Shown here one piece after another: positions 17,304-24,777 of a stretch of 35,406 bases of DNA. A program made the translations under genes and the position numbers. The notes beneath the pieces were generated by a model. That model was not told the origin of the DNA and ran no database searches. It saw only the letters and a program-made list of their open reading frames with translations. The stretch's first letter is position 1; the number at the start of each line of letters is the position of its first letter. Location: the NCBI GenBank assembly GCA_003165235.1, contig PLSV01000180.1, positions 1 through 35,406 of the forward strand, given 5' to 3'. The DNA comes from Syntrophobacteraceae bacterium (GTDB lineage Bacteria > Desulfobacterota > Syntrophobacteria > Syntrophobacterales > Syntrophobacteraceae).

Positions 17304-17622
17304 GCATGATCTCCTTGCTGAGCTTACTTTTGGACTTCAATACTCCCCACGATTTCCTTTCGCGATCACCCGCTCCTGCCGGTTTTGGCCTAAGGCAAGG
17401 CGAATCCCCAATCATCGCGGGTACAATAGCTCCTTCTTCTTGGCAAACAGCCGGTTTTCTATGCCCTGGCAAAGTTTTTACGCTTGGGCAATGTCATTTT
17501 GGTCATGAGCTGCAGGAATAAAAGTTGCCGACCGGATTTCGTACTTTCTTGCAATGCGGCAGAGCAGGTTATAAACACGCAGGGGAAATCCCGACTTTGG
17601 AGGGTAATGGGTTATTTATTGA
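17304..17622. other. Intergenic region, possible gene remnant
   Basis: About 320 bases separate the sulfotransferase stop from the GT2 start. On the minus strand some stretches look once-coding, but they are broken by several stops and I cannot name a family. The Shine-Dalgarno of the GT2 gene is at the left end. No word repeat is present. Confidence 0.4.
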
Positions 17623-18501
17623 TCAGGAAGATTCACTCAACCTCTTCGATTCTCGTTCTTCGTGGTTTAAGGTCCCCGCTATATCTTCAGGAATATGGTC
17701 ACGAATATATTGCCTTTGTTTCTCGGTTAGATAGTCATTGAACTTCCTCTTAGAATTGGGCCTGATCGGCTCACTTACGGAGGCTTTCCATGGCTCTGTT
17801 TTCAAGATAAGCTGACCTGCCACTTTGGGATAATCGGATAGCATTTTTTCTTCGTACGGCACACCAATAAAGTCGCACAGAGCGACAAGTATTGGCGCTG
17901 GATTGGCGATCAGTTTTTCGTACCTGACTATAAAATGATTTTTCCTGGAGAAGCATCTCATACTAATTCGAGCGTCTGTAACCCACCTCTGGATGCACTG
18001 GTCAAGAGTACCATACCAGGGGCCCCAGGTTTCCGAATATTTGTTTCCAACCTCGAACATTGACGCTATATTATCTTCTCCATTCCGTAATATTTGCACG
18101 AACCTTGCACCTCTCACCAATTTTTCTATCTTATCAACACGGCGTAAATGTGCAGGCGTCTTTTCAAGCCACACAGACTTTCCCTGTTTCATTGCCAGTG
18201 TGTCAAGGACTTCAACGAATGCGCCTGAGAACTGACGGTCAAAAATCGCATGCTTCGGCAATACCGAAATCATCTCAGGATGCCCAACCTCCTCCAGAAA
18301 CTCATTCCAACGCGGCCTGGCTTGCAGGGAGGCAATCCCTAGAGCTGACAGGAGTGGCCGCCCGCTGAATAGTTTTTGATAAAAGCGGGACTCGGGAAAT
18401 GATATGATACATGAATTGGCTGCTAACAAGCTTTGCAATAATGTTGTTCCGGAACGCGGGCACCCGACGAGGAAAACTCTTGATCGTATTTCTTGATTCA
18501 T
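17623..18501 (-). CDS. PAPS-dependent sulfotransferase (Sulfotransfer_3 type)
   Basis: The product has 292 residues from ATG 18501, which follows GGAGGT (18511-18516 on the plus strand). Longer starts would place the nucleotide-binding loop 27 residues further in. The 5'-phosphosulfate loop is VGCPRSGTTLLQ (12-23), and the 3'-phosphate motif is QILRNGEDNIAS with Arg139 and Ser147. VRYEKLIANP is the usual later helix of the family. It is only distantly related to the second sulfotransferase at 13286, so the two probably sulfate different positions. It lies between the flippase and the glycosyltransferase genes. Confidence 0.88.
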   Translation of the reverse strand: MNQEIRSRVFLVGCPRSGTTLLQSLLAANSCIISFPESRFYQKLFSGRPLLSALGIASLQARPRWNEFLEEVGHPEMISVLPKHAIFDRQFSGAFVEVLDTLAMKQGKSVWLEKTPAHLRRVDKIEKLVRGARFVQILRNGEDNIASMFEVGNKYSETWGPWYGTLDQCIQRWVTDARISMRCFSRKNHFIVRYEKLIANPAPILVALCDFIGVPYEEKMLSDYPKVAGQLILKTEPWKASVSEPIRPNSKRKFNDYLTEKQRQYIRDHIPEDIAGTLNHEERESKRLSESS

Positions 18502-18618
18502 GATCCGTGGACCTCCGGGGTGAAACATGGTGTTAAACCAGCGCGTGTATATTAAAGATTTCCATCGCAGAATACACAGCAAACAACTGTCATTAGTCTA
18601 TGGTGAGGATTGACTCAA

Positions 18619-20142
18619 TTAATCTACCGATTCGGATACAACTGAAGTTCGAAAAAGTTTCAATAATTGTGGGCGGATGGTAGGATCTAACAATTGCACT
18701 GTAAATAGATAAGTGATGCATCCTAGTAACATATGACCTAAAAGCTGTAGTTGTACTGTGAGTGCGCCAGTCCATAGTAGTTTCGATCCGATAATGACGA
18801 TTGCCATTGCCAACGATCCTGCCAATGGCGCAATAAATTGTTTTAAATAAGGTTTAATTTTTACCATGGCTAATTTATGTACCATCCATAATTCCACAGG
18901 AGAAAGCAAATAACCGCGAATTACATACGCTGCGGCCACCGCCACAATCCCCCAGCGCACCGCTAAGGCGAAAGCAAAGACGTTTGCAACCGCATTTAAA
19001 AGGCTGTTGCCCAATCGCCAAGAGGGCTTTCCAAAGGCAATAACCACGGAGTTGTGGAAGTAGAATATCGAGTGAAGAATTCCAATGAACGCCAGGACCC
19101 GCATGACGGCAATGCTGAGCGTCCATTGAGGACCGAAGAGGGTAACGATCAATTCCGGGGCGACTAGTGCTACCCCTATGAACGCAGGAAAAGAAATCAA
19201 ACCGGTGTAATGAATAACCTGGTAAAAAGCGCGACGCATCCGTTCAGGGTCATTCTGCAAGCGTGAGAAAGCCGGGAATGCCACAGTATTGGTAACACTT
19301 GACAGCATTTCTGTCATCACCACGAGCAACTTATATGCAACCGTGTAAAAACCAAGCATGGTTGGACCTAAGAAGTAACCAATAAGGAGGTCATCGGTAC
19401 GGCGATTAAGAAAATTCAAGAGATTGATACCTGTGATATTGCAACCGAATGAAAAAAGATGGCGGAAGTGCTTTTTTGAAAAATGGAAGCTGGGCCGCCA
19501 ATGGCTGACACTCCATAAAACCAAGACCCCTACGAATCCACTGACCAAATTTTGTGCCACCAGACTCCAAACCCCGAAGCCGAAAAACGCCAGCACCAAC
19601 CCTACAACGCCTCCTGTTATTACGGCAAAAATCGAGCGCATCGCTAATTCTTTAAAAGCAAGCCGCCGCCGAAGGATTGCCTGCTGGGTGCTGCTGAGTC
19701 CCCCCAAAATAAAGACGAGGGAGAGCCATCGGACTATGGGCGCAAGCTGTGGCTGGTGAAAGAAACCGGCGATGAATTTCGCGCAGCCAAAGCCTACCAA
19801 GGCAAAGAGACCGCCAGTCAGCAGGTTTGTCCAAAAAGCGGTGTCCAAATGCTCCTGCTCAAGGTCTTTTCGTTGGATAATCGCATCCCCAAAGCCCTGA
19901 TCTTGAAGTGTTTGAATAAGAGATATGGAAACTGAAGCCATCGCGACAAGCCCAAATGCCTCCGGGGTTAGGAGGCGCGAAAGGATTACAAAGATGATTA
20001 ATGAAACAACCCGCCCACCCCAAATTTGAGCCCCTGACCATAAAACACCTTTCAAAGCCTTCTGTTTAAGCCCCATCAAGGACGATTCATTAGGCTGCAG
20101 TCGTCTTACGTTCAGATTCGATAACGCCGGATTATTTTCCAT
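18619..20142 (-). CDS. Polysaccharide flippase (Wzx-like, MOP superfamily)
   Basis: The product has 507 residues with about 12-14 hydrophobic segments. The start region ALKGVLWSGAQIWGGRVVSL and the following ILSRLLTPEAFGLVAM are typical of WzxC-type lipopolysaccharide/exopolysaccharide flippases. It would translocate undecaprenyl-diphosphate-linked repeat units across the cytoplasmic membrane. Its start codon shares one base with the stop of the polymerase-like gene (TAATG), so the two are coupled. The C-terminal part has the usual Polysacc_synt_C hydrophobic pattern. Complete by length. Confidence 0.9.
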   Translation of the reverse strand: MENNPALSNLNVRRLQPNESSLMGLKQKALKGVLWSGAQIWGGRVVSLIIFVILSRLLTPEAFGLVAMASVSISLIQTLQDQGFGDAIIQRKDLEQEHLDTAFWTNLLTGGLFALVGFGCAKFIAGFFHQPQLAPIVRWLSLVFILGGLSSTQQAILRRRLAFKELAMRSIFAVITGGVVGLVLAFFGFGVWSLVAQNLVSGFVGVLVLWSVSHWRPSFHFSKKHFRHLFSFGCNITGINLLNFLNRRTDDLLIGYFLGPTMLGFYTVAYKLLVVMTEMLSSVTNTVAFPAFSRLQNDPERMRRAFYQVIHYTGLISFPAFIGVALVAPELIVTLFGPQWTLSIAVMRVLAFIGILHSIFYFHNSVVIAFGKPSWRLGNSLLNAVANVFAFALAVRWGIVAVAAAYVIRGYLLSPVELWMVHKLAMVKIKPYLKQFIAPLAGSLAMAIVIIGSKLLWTGALTVQLQLLGHMLLGCITYLFTVQLLDPTIRPQLLKLFRTSVVSESVD

Positions 20143-21722
20143 TAAGCAACGGTTCCCATAGGCTTTGTAATAACCTTTCTAAGCATAACCTCGTTTATCC
20201 CCAGCATAAAACCGATGACTGGAGTCCAGTTGGATTTCATGATCATCGGATTGACAATTGAGCCAATCAGTATTCCAAGATAGGCAAGGGTAAAACCTAA
20301 AAGTATGGCTTGGAATTCGGGGGTGGGAACTCGCTGCCAGAACTTGAAGCCGCGCACAAGGGCAATGATCGAAAACACCAAAAAGCTAAGATACCCGAGC
20401 ATGCCTGATTTAACGATAATAGCCAGATGCCCATTATGTATGAATCTTCGGTTGTCAGCTTCTTTGTCAACTCCTTCCTCGTCTTTTCCAACCCAGTCTT
20501 TTCCATTAACCCAGGGACGATATGTGGCGCCGAGGCCCAACCCGATCAGTGAGTTGGATGCGATTTGAGGCATAGCGTACTTGTATTCAAAGTCCCTCCA
20601 ACGGAGGCTGCTATCCCGATTTTTAAACGTTTGTGGCTTGGTTAGGGAATCCAATCTGTCGAATGCTCCAATAACCAATTTATTGATTCCGGATTTTGGC
20701 TGGGTTTGAACCTGCAATAACACAATCGCTGCAATAGATACGGCCACCAAGGTCCCTCCAAGCATCCTCAGCCATACCCTCCTCCAACACAATACCGCCA
20801 AAAGAAAAAATGCGATAAAAACTGCAATCCATAAATTGCGTCTAAATGTGAGCACCACGCCCAGTCCGGTCAGTCCCCATAATGGTATGATCCACATTCT
20901 CTTCAACTGCAGTTTATCTATCACCAAGGTTGCAGTCATTGCAAGGAAAGTGATGAAAACGAGTGGTTCACCAGGTGGGTTTATGCGGGTTACGCCCATG
21001 AAAGCCGCGCCTTCCACATCGAGAGTTTCCACCCGCCCCGGCAAGATTGGCACGTCATTTCCGAGAAGAAACTGGGCAATCATCAGAAGTGCAACGCCGG
21101 ATGCCAGAAAAAACAGACCTCGTAAGAGAGTGCGCAGTTGCCGTTCTTCCCGCACCAGGTTGATAACGATAAAAAAAATCAGGTAGCTAAAAACCGTCCT
21201 TGCTTCCCCTAGACTGTCGTTTAGTGTCAACGGGAGTTGGCCGATCGGGGTTCGTTCACCGAGGTGTGTCATCTGATAGGTCAGGGTAACGGCTCTTTCC
21301 GGAAAACCGATCGCCAGGAAAGTAGCAAGGATGGCAATCCCCAAAAAAGCTAAGAGGGGTAAATCAAGCTGCGTATGAATAATTCTGAAATCCGATTTTA
21401 CCAGGAAACGTATCAGGATCAGGCCAAGCATCGCTAAAAGGATGATATCGGTTATTAATAATCTGCCCACCCCTATCGGTATCCTTGGAAGAACTTGTAC
21501 ATCTATAACGGTCGAGGTTATTAGAAGATAGCCCAGCACTACGATCTCAGGCCTCTTCAGTGCGGCATATATAAAAACAGCAGATGCGAGTATCATTACA
21601 AATACGAGTAACGGTGAAACCAGCGTAGATGTAATTATAAGTGTAACGCCAACCAACAAACCAGAACCACAAAATAGCAGGTTATTTGGTCTGAACGATT
21701 CCCTGATACCTGTCCTTAGCAT
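20142..21722 (-). CDS. O-antigen polymerase/ligase-like membrane protein (Wzy_C)
   Basis: The product has 526 residues and about ten to twelve transmembrane segments. The large periplasmic loop lies before the motif RRFIHNGHLAIIVKSGMLGY, which matches the conserved H-N-x-x-L...G of the O-antigen ligase/polymerase family, and LTFRRNLWIAVF carries the conserved Arg. The N-terminal half holds the usual paired hydrophobic helices. It is likely to polymerise flipped repeat units (the Wzy role), because a flippase and a co-polymerase are encoded in the same locus; a ligase role cannot be excluded. AGGA precedes the ATG. Confidence 0.87.
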   Translation of the reverse strand: MLRTGIRESFRPNNLLFCGSGLLVGVTLIITSTLVSPLLVFVMILASAVFIYAALKRPEIVVLGYLLITSTVIDVQVLPRIPIGVGRLLITDIILLAMLGLILIRFLVKSDFRIIHTQLDLPLLAFLGIAILATFLAIGFPERAVTLTYQMTHLGERTPIGQLPLTLNDSLGEARTVFSYLIFFIVINLVREERQLRTLLRGLFFLASGVALLMIAQFLLGNDVPILPGRVETLDVEGAAFMGVTRINPPGEPLVFITFLAMTATLVIDKLQLKRMWIIPLWGLTGLGVVLTFRRNLWIAVFIAFFLLAVLCWRRVWLRMLGGTLVAVSIAAIVLLQVQTQPKSGINKLVIGAFDRLDSLTKPQTFKNRDSSLRWRDFEYKYAMPQIASNSLIGLGLGATYRPWVNGKDWVGKDEEGVDKEADNRRFIHNGHLAIIVKSGMLGYLSFLVFSIIALVRGFKFWQRVPTPEFQAILLGFTLAYLGILIGSIVNPMIMKSNWTPVIGFMLGINEVMLRKVITKPMGTVA

Positions 21723-21873
21723 GTTATCCTGTCTCGCCTCTCATCGCCAGGACTACCATAAAGTTAGCTAACCAAAAAGCAGTCACCATCGCCTGAAAAC
21801 CAGCAGCTCAGCAGAATGCGGTTTTGGATATAGTAGTTTTGTACCTGGCATTATGATAAAGTTGATATTGCTT

Positions 21874-22506
21874 TTAGGTCCCTGCCGGTTTGTCGTTCAA
21901 TATTCCTTTCTCAACCAGAAAGGCGAGGATCTCCGATACCAGTTCGCTCGGCGAGTGTCTCTCTGTTTTCAAAACGAGCTCCGGATTTAGCGGGGGCTCA
22001 TAAGGATCGTCAATACCTGTGAATCCCTTTAACTCCCCTCTTCTTGCCTTCTGGTAGAGGCCTTTCGGGTCCCGGGCTTCACATACCTCTACTGGTGTGT
22101 CGATGAAGATCTCCGCAAAGGGCAGGCCTGTTTCAGCGTGCAGTCCTCTGGCGAGATCGCGGTCTCTTCGGTAAGGAGAAATGAAGCTGGTCATGGCGAT
22201 AGCGCCGGAATCTGCGAAAAGCTTTGCCACTTCAGCAATTCTCCTGATGTTTTCCGTACGGTCCTCGAGAGAAAATCCCAGGTTCTTATTTAACCCATGC
22301 CGCACATTGTCGCCATCCAGAACATAAGCAAGGCGCCCTCTCTTGATGAGCTCGTGCTCCAGTGAAAACGCAGTGGTGCTCTTGCCTGAAGAGGGCAGCC
22401 CGGTGAACCAGATCGTACAACCGCGCTGCTTGAGTAAATCTTCTCTATCTTTCCGTTCTACATGTGTGCTGTGCCAGGTGATGTTTGTTGCCTTGACTAG
22501 CGTCAT
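21874..22506 (-). CDS. cysC: Adenylylsulfate (APS) kinase
   Basis: The product has 210 residues. It phosphorylates adenylylsulfate (APS) to PAPS using ATP. The P-loop is GLPSSGKST (36-44). DGDNVRHGLN (64-73) is the APS-binding segment, and the FISPYRRDR loop carries Ser110, the position of the phospho-Ser in classical CysC. GGAG lies six bases before the ATG. No ATP sulfurylase (CysDN or Sat) is encoded nearby, so APS must come from elsewhere in the cell. Its place between the initiating transferase and the polymerase, in a locus with two sulfotransferases, argues that it is dedicated to sulfating the polysaccharide rather than to cysteine synthesis. Confidence 0.95.
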   Translation of the reverse strand: MTLVKATNITWHSTHVERKDREDLLKQRGCTIWFTGLPSSGKSTTAFSLEHELIKRGRLAYVLDGDNVRHGLNKNLGFSLEDRTENIRRIAEVAKLFADSGAIAMTSFISPYRRDRDLARGLHAETGLPFAEIFIDTPVEVCEARDPKGLYQKARRGELKGFTGIDDPYEPPLNPELVLKTERHSPSELVSEILAFLVEKGILNDKPAGT

Positions 22507-22660
22507 CTTGTACTCCAGCTTGAGGTGAAATCAGCAATGGATAAGGTATCCCTTTATGGTATTGACGGCATATCTAACCTGCCCTACTGAGAAACTTATA
22601 TCGTCGAAATACTCGTTATTACATTCCATTGTGTAAAATTGGGCGTGCATGGCGGCATCT

Positions 22661-24100
22661 TCAAGCAGCTCCAGCCCCTCTCAGGACGGCCGGCACCGTC
22701 TGGAATAGTATTTTGAAATCGAGCAGGAGTGACCACCGGTCTATGTAGTCCATGTCCAGTTCCATCCATTTCTCGAACGGCACACTATTCCGGCCACAAA
22801 CCTGCCAGAGGCAGGTAATTCCAGGGCGGACACTAAACCTGCGGCGCTGCCAATCCCGATCGAATTTCTCATAATCTCTCACGGCCATAGGCCGCGGCCC
22901 GACCAAACTCATATCGCCCCTAAGCACATTTAAAAGCTGCGGGAGTTCATCAATACTGGTTTTTCTCAAGTATTTCCCAACCCTGGTCATCCTGGGGTCA
23001 TTCTTTATCTTGAACACGGGCCCGGAAAGTTCGTTCAGGTGCTCAAGCTGAGCCATCATCTTTTCTGCCCCAGCGATCATGGTGCGAAATTTGTACAGCC
23101 GGAATTTTCGCTTGTTTAACCCCACGCGCTCCTGGGTGAAAAATACCGGCCCTGGTGAAGTGAGCTTGATCAATAAAGCGATTGCTATTAACCATGGTGC
23201 AGCCAGCAGAAGGATAATAAGCGAAAACAGTACGTCGATCCCTCGTTTCACCAGAAGCGGCCAACCTCGCATTGCTCCTGTACAAATCATTATTACCGAA
23301 TCACCATCGAACAATTCCGCCTTGGAGCTGGCCAGTTCAAGATTGAATAAATCTGAAAGAAAGCGGACGATGATCCCCTGTTCCTGACATAACCTTACAA
23401 TTTCGGAGGATTTCTTATAAAGCGATTGCATCGGCAGGCACATCAACACCTCGTCAACAATCTGCGTTCTGATAAATTCCGCAAATCTTTCGAAATCCGT
23501 TACTATGGAATAGCCACTCTTGTGAAATTCACTATTACCCGGCCAGCTATTTTCGACGAAACCGACGATTCTGTAGCCGAGTTCCGGCCTGGATTCGACT
23601 TTCTTTGCATACTCGACCGCCCGCCGATTCGTACCGACGATCAACAACTGGCGTGAATTACGGCCCCTCAGCCTGAGGGTTTTCAGAAAGTACCTGAGGG
23701 CCAACCTGGACGCGACGGTAACGACGGTCGAGGCCGCCCAGAAGATCGCAATGAAATGCGGGGTAACCAGGGCGATCCTGAACAAAGAACCCAGACAGAA
23801 CAAGGCGACGCTCCCGCTGGAGGTGGCCATGAGCACTTCGGCAATCTCCCTGCGGCTACTGGAGAGCCGTTTGGACTGGTAAAGGCCGAAAAGGACAAAA
23901 AGACTGTGCCACAGGAACAGGAAGAGCGCAAAAGTAATAAAATTGATCACCTTGATCCGCATGGCGAGACATTCGGTGAAGGAAAAGTGACCGATATCGC
24001 TGTAGCTTCCATAAGCTGCAAGAAGGAAGCAGGCTATCATTACCGCGAGATCGAAAATCTCGCGGGTTCTTATGGCTAGCTTGCGGCGGGCGTTCTGCAC
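22661..24100 (-). CDS. Initiating polyprenyl glycosylphosphotransferase (WbaP/ExoY type)
   Basis: The product has 479 residues, starting at GTG after a perfect AGGAGGT. Four N-terminal membrane helices are followed by a Rossmann-like domain (RQLLIVGTNRRAVEYAK), then a fifth helix (GIDVLFSLIILLLAAPWLI) and the catalytic domain with KFRTM, the core SIDELPQLLNVLRGDMSLVG carrying the Asp-Glu pair, and VGPRP. It transfers a sugar-1-phosphate from a UDP-sugar to undecaprenyl phosphate, the first step of repeat-unit assembly. The typical C-terminus (LDMDYI..W...LD..I...T) is present, so the gene is complete. Directly upstream on its strand is the repeat-bracketed GxxExxY cassette. Confidence 0.93.
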   Translation of the reverse strand: MQNARRKLAIRTREIFDLAVMIACFLLAAYGSYSDIGHFSFTECLAMRIKVINFITFALFLFLWHSLFVLFGLYQSKRLSSSRREIAEVLMATSSGSVALFCLGSLFRIALVTPHFIAIFWAASTVVTVASRLALRYFLKTLRLRGRNSRQLLIVGTNRRAVEYAKKVESRPELGYRIVGFVENSWPGNSEFHKSGYSIVTDFERFAEFIRTQIVDEVLMCLPMQSLYKKSSEIVRLCQEQGIIVRFLSDLFNLELASSKAELFDGDSVIMICTGAMRGWPLLVKRGIDVLFSLIILLLAAPWLIAIALLIKLTSPGPVFFTQERVGLNKRKFRLYKFRTMIAGAEKMMAQLEHLNELSGPVFKIKNDPRMTRVGKYLRKTSIDELPQLLNVLRGDMSLVGPRPMAVRDYEKFDRDWQRRRFSVRPGITCLWQVCGRNSVPFEKWMELDMDYIDRWSLLLDFKILFQTVPAVLRGAGAA

Positions 24101-24115
24101 GGAAAACCTCCTAAG

Positions 24116-24148
24116 GGTTCACGCGAAGACGCGAAGACGCGAAAGCGT
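24116..24148. repeat. Word repeat ('cgcgaagacgcgaa' family), left copy
   Basis: The first 28 bases (24116-24143) are repeated directly at 24592-24619 with one mismatch. The two copies bracket the GxxExxY gene. The words are tandem copies of CGCGAAGA. Confidence 0.8.
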
Positions 24149-24169
24149 GATATAAAAAGCAGCAAATCT

Positions 24170-24589
24170 CTAATCTTTTTCATGGATGCGAAGAATTGAA
24201 GACGCAAAGTTCGAATGATTGTTGACAATCCGTTTGATGCCGTTCTTGAAAATAGCGGTGCCGAAGTTCATAAGGAGGCCAAGGGGCAAGTCGAGGAGCC
24301 TGAGATAAGTGAGAACCTGTTTGCCGTGGACGGGAATAAGGTTCTCAACGGACTTGATCTCAACCAGGAGTTGCCCTTCAACCACCAGATCGGCCCTAAA
24401 GCCTTCATCAAATCGCAGCCCCTCGAAAATGATCGGGATTGCCTTTTGCCGTTCTACGGAGAGGCCGCGGTCTGCCAGCAATTTTGTCAGAACCACTTCA
24501 TAGACCGACTCCAGTAAACCTGGCCCCAGTTTCGTATGCACATTGTATCCAGAGTCCACGACCTCGCGGGCGATTTCCTCGATTTCCAT
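24170..24589 (-). CDS. GxxExxY-family protein
   Basis: The product has 139 residues from ATG 24589; a GTG three codons upstream lies inside the bracketing repeat. The signature GPGLLESVYE gives the family its name. The central region (FRADLVVEGQLLVEIKSVE) has the spacing of a PD-(D/E)XK nuclease-like core with Asp, Glu and Lys. The biological role of the family is unknown; it is abundant in uncultured bacteria, often as isolated cassettes between unrelated genes. Here it sits alone between the Wzc-like and WbaP-like genes, bracketed by 28-bp direct repeats with inverted copies beyond, and lacks a convincing Shine-Dalgarno. It is probably not part of the polysaccharide pathway. Confidence 0.88.
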   Translation of the reverse strand: MEIEEIAREVVDSGYNVHTKLGPGLLESVYEVVLTKLLADRGLSVERQKAIPIIFEGLRFDEGFRADLVVEGQLLVEIKSVENLIPVHGKQVLTYLRLLDLPLGLLMNFGTAIFKNGIKRIVNNHSNFASSILRIHEKD

Positions 24590-24591
24590 TT

Positions 24592-24776
24592 GGTTCACGC
24601 GAAGCCGCGAAGACGCGAAGTCTGAAAGAGAAAATGAAGAGCAGTTTTCATAAGCTGTCTAAGAAAAAAGCGGGTATCTTGTATCGGTGGCTTTCCATCT
24701 ATTCTTATTTCTTTGCGCCTTCGCGTCTTCGCGTGAAAAATTTGAGACTTGAGGCGTTGCGGCTTCGCGTGAAAAA
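24592..24776. repeat. Word repeat ('cgcgaagacgcgaa' family), right direct copy plus inverted copies
   Basis: The segment 24592-24619 repeats the left bracket in the same orientation. The segments 24714-24738 and about 24759-24775 carry the same words inverted (TTCGCGTCTTCGCGTGAA). The last copy touches the stop codon of the Wzc-like gene. The block can fold into long imperfect hairpins. Confidence 0.78.
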
Positions 24777-24777
24777 C

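Noticed and set aside
21874-22506. Part of a cysteine/sulfate assimilation operon
   Set aside because: No CysD, CysN, CysH or Sat gene is adjacent; the neighbours are polysaccharide genes and sulfotransferases.
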